This document shows positions 8,862 through 16,609 of a stretch of 64,000 nt of DNA, one piece after another; position 1 is the first letter of the stretch, and each line of letters opens with the position of its first letter. Under the pieces are notes generated by a model. The model was given only the letters and a program-made list of their open reading frames with translations, did no database searches and was not told the origin of the DNA. The position numbers and the translations under genes are program-made. This DNA is from Mojavia pulchra JT2-VF2 (GTDB taxonomy: Bacteria > Cyanobacteriota > Cyanobacteriia > Cyanobacteriales > Nostocaceae), in contig JAHHHN010000014.1 of the NCBI GenBank assembly GCA_019359325.1, positions 103,112 through 167,111 on the forward strand. Direction: 5' to 3'.

Positions 8862-9458
8862 ATGAACCAGAACGGTAGCAATTACAACCGTCTATCTAAT
8901 CAGTTCATTAAGGCATTTAGTATGATAAGTAACAACATTTTCGGTATTGTTGTAGGTATTATTGTCCTAGCCAGTGGTGCAAGCGCTATTTCTGCAACAG
9001 CCCAAGATTCTACATACGACTCTTTGCAGGTATCAAGTTCTAGCCGTAGCTACCAAGTAGCCCAAACTACAATTGACACTGCTGCTCTAGAAGCGTCAAC
9101 TTTTCAGCAAATTAATCAATATCGGGCTTCCCTGGGTCTACCTGCGCTGGCTCGTAATTCTAGCATTGATGCTCAAGCTAGGATTCATAGCCAGAATATG
9201 GCTAGTGGACAAGTCGCCTTTGGACATCAAGGATTTGCAACGCGAATTCAAGCAACTGGTATTGCGTATAGAGCAGCTGCTGAAAACGTTGCTAAAAACC
9301 GGGGATATAGCGACCCGGTGGCCGTAGCTGTTAGAGGTTGGCTTAACAGTCCTGGACATCTCGCCAATATCAAAGGTAATTACAACCTAACTGGTGTTGG
9401 TGTTGCTCGCAATAGCAGAGGTGAAATTTACTTCACACAAATATTCATACGCAAATAA
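8862..9458 (+). CDS. Secreted CAP-domain (SCP-like) protein, copy 1
   Basis: 198 residues. A hydrophobic stretch (IFGIVVGIIVLASGASAISA) acts as signal peptide with likely cleavage near ATAQD; the n-region is unusually long if ATG 8862 is used, and ATG 8922 would give a compact signal. The CAP fold follows: INQYRASLGLPALARN, ARIHSQNMASGQVAFGHQGF, AAENVAKNRGYSDPVAVAVRGW and the C-terminal NLTGVGVARN. The His/Glu pairs of the CAP cavity are present (HSQNM, GHQGF, AEN, PGHLANI). The family includes extracellular proteins of varied roles. It is about 60% alike by eye to the gene at 9794. Confidence 0.85.
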   Translation: MNQNGSNYNRLSNQFIKAFSMISNNIFGIVVGIIVLASGASAISATAQDSTYDSLQVSSSSRSYQVAQTTIDTAALEASTFQQINQYRASLGLPALARNSSIDAQARIHSQNMASGQVAFGHQGFATRIQATGIAYRAAAENVAKNRGYSDPVAVAVRGWLNSPGHLANIKGNYNLTGVGVARNSRGEIYFTQIFIRK

Positions 9459-9793
9459 GTTGTTTGTTAAAAACTAAGGGTCATCACGAGCATCTACTTT
9501 TATTTATATTGACTTAATTAATGAAAAATGTAATTACTGTGACATTTATCTATTAGATACTACATTATCTTTTTAAAGATTCAAATAAATTTCAAATTTT
9601 AAGGAAAGCGATCGCATCTTCAAAAAGCAAACTTAATCTAGTATTTCAACTTGGAGGTGATTATTTGTATTTGTTGTAAAGGATATGCAAAAGTTTTCTA
9701 AGTTCATCAATACTTAATAGTATCCTAGTATTTTTACTAGGAAGAATAAGGTAGAGTAAAAGTCTTAGAACTTTATACATTACGTAATTCTTC
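9459..9793. other. Intergenic gap between the two CAP genes
   Basis: 335 AT-rich bases with one HIP1-type site near 9608 and no gene. It probably holds an independent promoter for the second CAP gene; the duplicated leader seen upstream of the first CAP gene is not obvious here. GGAGGTG occurs at 9653-9659 but is far from the next ATG. Confidence 0.4.
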
Positions 9794-10342
9794 ATGTTCC
9801 GACAAACTGCTTTTGGCATCGCTTTAAGTACGCTTGTCCTTGCCAGTGGATTAACTACTGCTCCGATTCCAGGTCACTCTTCTACAAACAAACCCACTCA
9901 TAATAAACCGTTATCGATTTCTTTAAATCAGGTTGCAACATCATCTACTACTTTTAAAACCACTGCTCTAGAAAAATCAGTTTTTGCCCAAATTAATCGA
10001 TACCGGGTTTCTCAAGGGTTGCCAAAGTTGGCCCTGAATGCAAGTATCACTCGGCAGGCAAGGATTCATAGTCAAAACATGGCTAAAGGTAAAGTTCCAT
10101 TTAGCCATCAGGGATTTAAAGGGCGAGTTACTGCTATCCCGATTATTTACAACAGTGCTGCGGAAAATGTTGCATTTAATCAAGGATATAGCGATCCTGC
10201 TGCCCAAGCTGTGATTGGTTGGCTTGATAGCCCCGGACATTTAAAAAATATCCGAGGTAAGTACAACCTTACAGGTATTGGTGTGGCTGCTAATGAGGAA
10301 GGTGAAGTCTACCTGACGCAAATTTTCTTACGCACTCAATAG
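9794..10342 (+). CDS. Secreted CAP-domain (SCP-like) protein, copy 2
   Basis: 182 residues with a clean signal peptide (MFRQTAFGIALSTLVLASG, cleavage around TAPIPGHSS) and a CAP domain from about residue 56: INRYRVSQGLPKLALN, ARIHSQNMAKGKVPFSHQGF, AAENVAFNQGYSDPA and NLTGIGVAANEEGEVYLTQ. The His/Glu cavity residues are kept as in the upstream paralog. The two genes are separated by 335 bases and look like a local duplication. Role unknown; probably periplasmic or extracellular. Confidence 0.85.
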   Translation: MFRQTAFGIALSTLVLASGLTTAPIPGHSSTNKPTHNKPLSISLNQVATSSTTFKTTALEKSVFAQINRYRVSQGLPKLALNASITRQARIHSQNMAKGKVPFSHQGFKGRVTAIPIIYNSAAENVAFNQGYSDPAAQAVIGWLDSPGHLKNIRGKYNLTGIGVAANEEGEVYLTQIFLRTQ

Positions 10343-10429
10343 ATTTAATTTCTATTTTTTGCACAATAATAATGTAGTGTCTGATAAGATTTTTGTCTTT
10401 TAGACGCTGCATTTATTCTTGAGTGATTC

Positions 10430-11059
10430 ATGACATTACCAGATTTTCAGGTAAGCGATCGCGACCTTAGTGACGCTGTACTGTCCCAGTATCTAGAATC
10501 AGAGGCGATCGCTGTTGATACCGAAACAATGGGATTATTGCCACAGCGCGATCGGCTGTGTCTCGTCCAACTGTGCAATCCAGAAGGAAAAGTAACAGCG
10601 ATTCGCATAGCAAAAGGACAAACCGATGCACCAAATTTAAAACAACTCTTGGAAGCACAGAATGTCCTGAAAGTATTTCACTTTGCGCGTTTCGACATTG
10701 CTACCTTGCACTGCAACCTAAAAATTACGGTTCAACCTATTTTTTGCACCAAAATAGCTAGTAAATTAGCCCGTACTTACACCAATCGTCACGGACTGAA
10801 GGATGTAGTGCAAGAGTTGGAAAAAGTAGAACTTGATAAAAGCGCTCAAAGTTCTGATTGGGGTAACGCTACTAATTTAACCGAAGTTCAACTCAGTTAT
10901 GCTGCCAATGATGTTCGCTACTTACTCAATGTGCGGCAAAAACTAATAGAAATGCTCAAAAGAGAAGAACGTTGGGAATTAGCTCAAGAATGCTTTCAAG
11001 TTTTACCAACAATCGTGTCTTTGGATTTGTTGCAATTCAAAGATATCTTTGAACACTAA
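10430..11059 (+). CDS. Ribonuclease D-like 3'-5' exonuclease
   Basis: The 209-residue protein is a single DEDDy exonuclease domain. The three Exo motifs are visible: AVDTETMGL (Asp, Glu), FHFARFDIATL (second Asp) and LSYAANDVRYLL, where Tyr and Asp four residues later define the DEDDy subtype. It lacks the HRDC domains of full-length E. coli RNase D, as is common for the short cyanobacterial versions. It probably trims the 3' ends of structured RNAs. HIP1 sites lie within the gene. Confidence 0.88.
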   Translation: MTLPDFQVSDRDLSDAVLSQYLESEAIAVDTETMGLLPQRDRLCLVQLCNPEGKVTAIRIAKGQTDAPNLKQLLEAQNVLKVFHFARFDIATLHCNLKITVQPIFCTKIASKLARTYTNRHGLKDVVQELEKVELDKSAQSSDWGNATNLTEVQLSYAANDVRYLLNVRQKLIEMLKREERWELAQECFQVLPTIVSLDLLQFKDIFEH

Positions 11060-11080
11060 TTCATCTGCTAAAACGAAGTC

Positions 11081-11135
11081 ATTAGTCTATATAAAATGAC
11101 TAATGACTCATGACCAATGACTAATGACTAACACA
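11081..11135. repeat. Short tandem repeat tract (AATGACT-type)
   Basis: Variants of AATGACT/CATTAGT are repeated five or more times between the convergent RNase D and rhodanese genes. It resembles the STRR heptamers of heterocystous cyanobacteria. Confidence 0.6.
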
Positions 11136-11145
11136 CACTATCAAA

Positions 11146-11601
11146 CTATACCTTTTTGTTTTGGGTATCTGTGTGTTCTTGCATCCGAGCTACAACGTTA
11201 TAGTCACCTGCGCCTGGGGGAGTTAACGCCTCAACAATACCTTCTGTAGGCCCACCAATTGCCTTCCATGCAGCAAGACCACCTTTGAGGAGAGATACAT
11301 GCTCAAACCCAGCAGAACGCAGCGATTGTACAGCTTGGGCAGTTTGTTCCTCGTTGGCACCGTAAATGTAAATATCACGGCTTTTATCTATAGATGATGA
11401 TGCTCGCTCTACCAAGTCATCTATGGGCATTGCCATTGCTCCCATAATGTGACCTTCGTTGTAGGTTTCGCGATCGCGCACATCGAGTATTGTGAAAGCT
11501 GGTTCGCCCCATTCTAGACGAGCTTTAAGTACATGAACGTCAGATTGTGGTTCTATTGGTGGCTGTTGAGGAATGATATTATCTACTAGATTGTTAGCCA
11601 T
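11146..11601 (-). CDS. Rhodanese-like domain protein lacking the catalytic cysteine
   Basis: The 151-residue protein is a single rhodanese domain: FTILDVRDRETYNEGHIMGAM, an IYIYGANEEQTAQAV segment where the active-site loop should be, and AGFEHVSLLKGGLAAWKAIGG. In active rhodaneses the loop begins with Cys; here Gly-Ala-Asn replaces it, so no persulfide can form at that position. It is more likely a binding or regulatory module than a sulfurtransferase. The N-terminal ~25 residues are a polar extension. It is convergent with the exonuclease gene. Confidence 0.8.
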   Translation of the reverse strand: MANNLVDNIIPQQPPIEPQSDVHVLKARLEWGEPAFTILDVRDRETYNEGHIMGAMAMPIDDLVERASSSIDKSRDIYIYGANEEQTAQAVQSLRSAGFEHVSLLKGGLAAWKAIGGPTEGIVEALTPPGAGDYNVVARMQEHTDTQNKKV

Positions 11602-11721
11602 AATTCTTCCTTGCTGATTTCATTAACAGCAATTTACCGGAAAAAATATGTTAGTTTTCTCTTTCTTTGGGATGAATATTATTAAACTCTCTCTTCAGAT
11701 AGACTAGTACCGCTACGCGGA

Positions 11722-11752
11722 ATTCAAAATTCAAAATTCAAAATTCAAAAAG
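11722..11752. repeat. ATTCAAA heptamer tandem repeat
   Basis: Four consecutive ATTCAAA units (GAATTCAAAATTCAAAATTC onwards). This is a very common heptamer repeat in Nostoc-type genomes. Confidence 0.8.
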
Positions 11753-12139
11753 CTGATGGCGTAAATTTTTCATTTACTTTGAATGGTAACTTTATTTCCG
11801 TCGTCATGTACTAGCTTACTAAAATAATTGTCTAAATTGAGTAATTATAAACATATAAAATTCCAATTTAATTTTTAAAATATATGTAGGGTGAGGATTG
11901 CCCGCTATCCTATTTAAGGTTTTTCAAAAAAAAATAGGATTATTATAGTAATGAAACTATAAAAAACAGTGCCATCTAAACTAACTATTTAATATCTCTA
12001 GATTGTTTAATCAGTATTTTCCCTTTAAATTGTCACGATAAATTTGCCTTGAAGCTATTGATACATTTTTCTGAGCAGTATCTATAGGTCAACATTTTAA
12101 ATGAACTGTTGTGTTTTGAATTTACACACTAAGACAGTA

Positions 12140-12325
12140 GAGAAGCTAGCGCTACGAGAGGGAAGCCACTGCGACCTTACGAGTTACCCTAAGGGCGCAC
12201 TGCCTCCTTTATGCCGGCGAACCTGTCCACCGCAGTGGCTCCCCATGAGCGACTGCTGCTCGCGTAGCGTATCTCTAGGATTCACCCGTTCGGCGTTCGC
12301 CCTTGGCGTTGCCGAAGGCTAGCTG
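12140..12325 (+). repeat. GC-rich dispersed palindromic repeat (copy A)
   Basis: A GC-rich block unlike its AT-rich surroundings with several small palindromes. Its core 12235-12270 recurs inverted at 27336-27371 with 34 of 36 bases identical (GTGGCTCCCCATGAGC followed by ACTGCTG and TTCGCGTAGCGT or CTCGCGTAGCGT). The short open frame across it is not judged coding. Confidence 0.75.
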
Positions 12326-12336
12326 TTCTCGTAAAT

Positions 12337-12443
12337 AGGACTTACGCACTGAAGCCCTGATCCCCCCTAACCCCCCTTTTGAAGGGGGGAATTTCTAAAG
12401 CCCCCTTTTGAAGGGGATTGGGGGATCTGAGTGCGTAAGTTCT
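12337..12443. mobile_element. MITE-like palindromic element, family 1, copy 1 (107 bp)
   Basis: Terminal inverted repeats AGGACTTACGCACTGA (12337-12352) and TGAGTGCGTAAGTTCT (12428-12443) match at 14 of 16 positions. The inside is a GC-rich palindrome of GATCCCCC / GGGGGA blocks. No coding capacity. A second copy lies at 23549-23706. Confidence 0.75.
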
Positions 12444-12906
12444 GGTAAAGCCCTGCGGGTATGGCTGCGCTTACCGAGCGTATCCGTAGGATTCACCCAA
12501 AGGGGGTTTTGCACTACAAGCAAACTTCGGGGAGGGTTTCCCTGCAGCATTTATAGATAACTAATTATGCGATTTGTAAGCTCAACATCTGAACAAATTT
12601 TTAGGAAACCTAGCTAGCTTTGTGCAAATTGACACATAACATCAGCCAGAAACTTGCTAATTCACAAAAAATAGGTATAAGCAAAGTTTTCTAATTTACT
12701 ACTATCAATTATTCTGCTTTCTTCCTGTACTTTTGTGTTGTAGCAACCAGAAAGCAAAGTGTATGACCCAGGTTTATATTTTTGTTGGCCTAATGTCTTC
12801 TTGTAATGCCTTAGTTTTTAGGTTGTCATCAAGGCTGAATTTTTTTATATTAAATGGAAAATTAAGTGCGGCTAAGTATTTCAGTGGCGATATCTAGCGA
12901 TCAACA

Positions 12907-12972
12907 GTTACCCTAGAAACAGTTCTAAGTGTCTACTTAAGCAGCCGAGGGTAACGTGAAGATGATTTCACG
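12907..12972 (+). promoter_or_regulatory. Two adjacent stem-loops upstream of the response regulator
   Basis: GTTACCCT (12907-12914) pairs with AGGGTAAC (12948-12955), and CGTGAA (12955-12960) pairs with TTCACG (12967-12972). They lie about 100-160 bases before the regulator's ATG, so they could be part of its leader or a small RNA. The stems are short and no known riboswitch consensus was recognised. Confidence 0.3.
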
Positions 12973-13069
12973 GAAAGTATCGGTAGCATACGTAGAATCT
13001 ATATAGATAGCTTCTTATAGAGTAGCGATCGCATAGCGAATTGCCACATAAACAATAGGCTAAAAATTT

Positions 13070-13786
13070 ATGGTGATGGTTCCCGCTACTAATCCTAAAA
13101 TTCTTGTGGTAGATGACGACCACAGCGTCAGAAATCTTATATATCGCTTTTTAAGCCGCAAATATCACATAGAGTCTGCGGCAGATGGTAAAGCTGCTCT
13201 GGCAATGTTTGAGCAATTCAACCCAGCTTTAGTAATTCTGGATTGGAATTTGCCTGATATCAATGGTTATAACCTATGTCAGGAAATGCAGAGCCGCACT
13301 AATGTATTAGTGATGATGCTGACTAGCCGGACTGAAGAAGCTGATAAAATCAAAATCCTTGCCGCAGGTGCTGATGATTTTATGACCAAACCGTTTAGCC
13401 TGGCGGAAGTAGAACTCAGAATCCAAGCTCTTTTACGGCGTGTCCGCAGTATCAACCCCTCACCAACACAACGCCTTGTATTTCAACAGCTAGCAATTAA
13501 CCCAGATAGTCGGGAGGTAACACTTAATGATAAGCCTCTATCATTAACTGCTCTAGAATTTAATATTTTACATTTTTTAGCAACCCATCCTGGGCAGGCT
13601 TGGAGCCGCCCACAATTAATCCAAAAAATCTGGGGTTGCGAGTATGTGGGAGACGGACGGGTGGTTGACGTGCATATTGGTCAGCTTCGCAAGAAAATGG
13701 AAGTTGATACTAGTGTACCGGAGTATATTAAAACTGTTCGGGGCTATGGTTACAAGTTTGAGCCACCTGGAAACGCCATCAGCTAA
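13070..13786 (+). CDS. OmpR/PhoB-family response regulator
   Basis: The 238-residue protein has an N-terminal receiver domain (residues ~8-125): acidic pair in VVDDDHS, phospho-acceptor Asp in VILDWNLPD, Thr/Ser in MLTSRTEE and Lys in MTKPFS. The C-terminal winged-helix DNA-binding domain (residues ~135-230) has LTALEFNILHFLATHPG, RVVDVHIGQLRKK and the wing TVRGYGYKF. It should activate or repress genes after phosphorylation by a histidine kinase; no cognate kinase is adjacent. ATG 13070 (MVMVPATN) could alternatively be ATG 13076. The specific paralog was not assigned. Confidence 0.92.
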   Translation: MVMVPATNPKILVVDDDHSVRNLIYRFLSRKYHIESAADGKAALAMFEQFNPALVILDWNLPDINGYNLCQEMQSRTNVLVMMLTSRTEEADKIKILAAGADDFMTKPFSLAEVELRIQALLRRVRSINPSPTQRLVFQQLAINPDSREVTLNDKPLSLTALEFNILHFLATHPGQAWSRPQLIQKIWGCEYVGDGRVVDVHIGQLRKKMEVDTSVPEYIKTVRGYGYKFEPPGNAIS

Positions 13787-13849
13787 AGGAGTTTGGCAGC
13801 GATCGCACTTAGCACTTACGCACAGTAACAATTACATTAAGATAGTCCG

Positions 13850-15154
13850 TTACTTCTCAGCGTTAGATAATTTATTTTTTGGTACTTCTTTAAGTAGTAA
13901 ATAAAATAATTGTCCATTACTAACTGTGACACCAGCGCGATCGCCTGCTAATTTTCCAGTACCTAAAAAATAATCTACCCTGCCAGGCCCTTTAATCGCA
14001 CCACCAGCATCTTGATCAAGTACATAGCGGCTAACAATTCGATGTTCTAGTTTGCCAGTAGCATCAGCAAAAGGAATATCAGCACGAATCAATGCTAAAG
14101 CACCAGGGGGCATTAAAGATTTATCTGTGGCAATTGAACGTTCTGCTGTTAGTGGCTGATTAATAGAACCTTGTGCTGGCGCACCTTTATTTTCTTGAAA
14201 AAAAACAAAGCTGCGATCGCGAGGTATATAAACATTTAATTCTTGCGGATACTTATGGAAATAGTCGAGGATAATTGGCATCGTTATACCTTCTAAAGGC
14301 AATTTGCCATCATTCGCTAGTTCCCGCCCCATACTCCTGTAGTTATATGCGGTATTACCGGCATAGCCTACGGTTGTCTGAGTGCCATCAGTCAGTTGTA
14401 ATCGTGCAGAACCTTGAATTTGCGCTAGATATGGTTCAAGGCGATCGCGAAACCAAAATAATTCTAACCCGCGCAATTTACCTTTTGCGCCTTGCAAACC
14501 ATCTGCTCCTTCTAGTTCTAAGCGTGTAGGATGAGGCTTGCTCCAAGAGCCTAAATTTGCAGGTAATTTATAAATAGGATAGCGATATTCTGCTGTGGGA
14601 ACACGACTGGCAACATACAGCGGTTCATAATAGGCTGTGAACAAAACTGAACCTTTGCGATCGTGCCCAATTGATTGATAAAAAACGAATTCGCGTTCTA
14701 TAGCTGTATGAAGTTCCGCTGCGGAATTTGTGTTAATTAATAATTGGCGAAATCTTTGTAAACTTTTGAGTACGCGATCGCGTGTAATTCCCTGCGACTG
14801 ATACTTTTTGTAAGCAGCATCAGCATTAGTAGTTTGCAAGTATTGCAGACTGCGATTAATAGCCGTCAATAGTGATTTTTTATTTGGTAGTTGGCCCTTT
14901 TCACCCTGATAAAGAACCTCATCCAAACAAGATGTATCATTTTGACAACAGGTAATTGGTAATCTTTGGATAAGTATTGCTGATGGCGTTTTTTGATTGG
15001 AAGTGCTAGTCAAAGATACTGGTATATCCCATTTTTGGACTTGACATTCTGGTGAACTTGGTTCCTGATACCCCAAGGATGGCATACGTAACAGAAGAAT
15101 CGAAATAACAACTGTTAAATTAAGAGTGAGAAATGGAACTATTTTTCGCATCAA
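13850..15154 (-). CDS. mltA: Membrane-bound lytic murein transglycosylase A
   Basis: The 434-residue protein has an N-terminal hydrophobic signal (IVPFLTLNLTVVISILLL). The MltA domain covers roughly residues 160-300 (LFTAYYEPLYVASRVPT, then GYAGNTAYNYRSMGRELANDG) and is followed by a 3D domain whose motif DAGGAIKGPGRVDYFLGTG carries the catalytic Asp. It cleaves the beta-1,4 bond between MurNAc and GlcNAc in peptidoglycan, forming 1,6-anhydro-MurNAc. No lipobox is visible, so it may be anchored by the N-terminal helix rather than as a lipoprotein. It lies just upstream of and co-oriented with nothing obviously related. Confidence 0.9.
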   Translation of the reverse strand: MMRKIVPFLTLNLTVVISILLLRMPSLGYQEPSSPECQVQKWDIPVSLTSTSNQKTPSAILIQRLPITCCQNDTSCLDEVLYQGEKGQLPNKKSLLTAINRSLQYLQTTNADAAYKKYQSQGITRDRVLKSLQRFRQLLINTNSAAELHTAIEREFVFYQSIGHDRKGSVLFTAYYEPLYVASRVPTAEYRYPIYKLPANLGSWSKPHPTRLELEGADGLQGAKGKLRGLELFWFRDRLEPYLAQIQGSARLQLTDGTQTTVGYAGNTAYNYRSMGRELANDGKLPLEGITMPIILDYFHKYPQELNVYIPRDRSFVFFQENKGAPAQGSINQPLTAERSIATDKSLMPPGALALIRADIPFADATGKLEHRIVSRYVLDQDAGGAIKGPGRVDYFLGTGKLAGDRAGVTVSNGQLFYLLLKEVPKNKLSNAEK

Positions 15155-15205
15155 AAATTTAAACTAATAAACTGATTTAAAATTGCTCTTTATACCGTAA
15201 AAATA

Positions 15206-16519
15206 TTATTCATTCATATTACGGTAAGTCGCAACCGCTGAAGGTGATATACGGTTCAAGTAGCGGAAAATCCAGTATTTGAAAATGGTATCTAGAATCA
15301 CGGGAAAGGTGGCAATAAATAAGAAGATAAAATCTCGGTTGGCTGGTAATCCCCAATGACGCGATAAACCTTCCAAAATTACTTCCCAACCATGAGGAGA
15401 GTGAAACCCTACAAATACGTCAGTAAACAAAATTATAATAAATGCTTTAGCACTGTCACTCAGCCCATAGACAACATGATCGAAGAACTCTTTGAGAACG
15501 GCAATAGACTTTTTACTGGCGATCAAAAGCCAAATGAAAGTTCCCACAGAGAACATATCTGCAAAAACATTTTTAATAGCATTTGAGCTTTCTTCGCGGA
15601 ATTCTTGAGCAATCTCCTGAGCCTTCTCTTTCATTTGGGTTTCAATATTTTCAGGAGATAGCGACGGTGATCTGCTAATAAGATTTTCAAATTTTATTCT
15701 ATCTTCAAACCTTTCTAGCTCCACTAGTGCTTCTTCTTCCATTTCAAAATTGAGGAATATTTGCCCAGTTTCAGAACCTCTAAAACGTTCAACAAGTGGG
15801 CCTACTACCAAAGTTTTTGCTAACTGATGAGTCAGAAGAGGCACTATAATTAGTAGTAATATAAATCTAATAGATATGATTGTTCTTTTTTGAGTCTGGC
15901 GGAAGTTTTGAACAACATCTTGTTCAGAATTGGGATCTAATTCAACTTGTAAACGGATGATTGTACTTAAAATTGACCTGGGCAATATCCCCGTTGTGTT
16001 AGCTTTACCCCGTGGCTTTTTTGAGCCATTATTATTTGTGGATTTTGGTGTTAATGGTTGAGTTATTGCTGAGTTAGCTTCTACATTTGGGGGTTTGTGT
16101 ATTAAAACTGGGTAACTTGTTTGATCATCAACTAAATTGTATTTTGAAATAACTTGATCGATGAATCTAAGTTTTTCTAAAATTAATGAAGGGCTGGGAT
16201 ATTCTACACCTGCTTTATTAGCAGTTTCTTGATTAGCTGTGTTTAAAAACCAACGACTACCTTTAAACTCTGTTAGTCGCATTCGGGTAATTTTTAATTG
16301 CTTTTTTAAATCTGACTCAAAATAATCCATGACGTTGCTACTGTACATAGCTAAGTCAGAGTTTATTTTATTACCATTAAAATGTTTATCTTCTATTTCT
16401 CTAATCTTTAATGCTGCATTGTAAGCCTCATCTAGAGAGCGCTCTGGCGTTCGTAAGTACCATCGGTAAGCAGCTAGTAAGAAAGGGTAAATTTTTTGGC
16501 TAAACACAGAATTATTCAT
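15206..16519 (-). CDS. pxcA: Proton extrusion protein PxcA (CemA family)
   Basis: 437 residues from ATG 16519 (MNNSVFSQK); an in-frame TTG at 16528 is less likely. The N-terminal half is soluble (RWYLRTPERSLDEAY, SRWFLNT); the C-terminal half has about four membrane helices, ending with the CemA hallmark FVGFHSPHGWEVILEGLSRHWG and FPVILDTIFKYWIFRYLNR. PxcA and chloroplast CemA act in light-dependent Na+-stimulated proton extrusion and pH balance in the inner membrane. Length is typical of the cyanobacterial proteins. It is divergent from the gene at 16610. Confidence 0.92.
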   Translation of the reverse strand: MNNSVFSQKIYPFLLAAYRWYLRTPERSLDEAYNAALKIREIEDKHFNGNKINSDLAMYSSNVMDYFESDLKKQLKITRMRLTEFKGSRWFLNTANQETANKAGVEYPSPSLILEKLRFIDQVISKYNLVDDQTSYPVLIHKPPNVEANSAITQPLTPKSTNNNGSKKPRGKANTTGILPRSILSTIIRLQVELDPNSEQDVVQNFRQTQKRTIISIRFILLLIIVPLLTHQLAKTLVVGPLVERFRGSETGQIFLNFEMEEEALVELERFEDRIKFENLISRSPSLSPENIETQMKEKAQEIAQEFREESSNAIKNVFADMFSVGTFIWLLIASKKSIAVLKEFFDHVVYGLSDSAKAFIIILFTDVFVGFHSPHGWEVILEGLSRHWGLPANRDFIFLFIATFPVILDTIFKYWIFRYLNRISPSAVATYRNMNE

Positions 16520-16609
16520 TGGAGGCAATTATCCAGCATTATTTAGTAATTCTTAACCTTAAATTAACGCACGCAGTATACTAACAAATCTACAAGGAGA
16601 GAGTTTCTG

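Larger units (their letters stand above)
11602..13069. other. 1.47-kb repeat-rich intergenic region
   Basis: No credible gene. It holds a heptamer tract (11722-11752), a GC-rich dispersed repeat (about 12140-12325), a MITE-like palindrome (12337-12443), another fragment related to the dispersed repeat (12446-12548, sharing GTAGGATTCACCC) and two hairpins close to the response regulator gene (12907-12972). AT-rich sequence fills the rest. Confidence 0.6.

Noticed and set aside
8862..10342. CAP-domain pair considered as a defence or toxin module
   Set aside because: Both are simple secreted SCP-like proteins without immunity genes or other effector domains nearby.
12101..12322. 73-codon plus-strand open frame
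   Set aside because: It lies in the GC-rich dispersed repeat; the translation is Cys/Arg-rich with no family resemblance, and the repeat recurs inverted at 27.3 kb.
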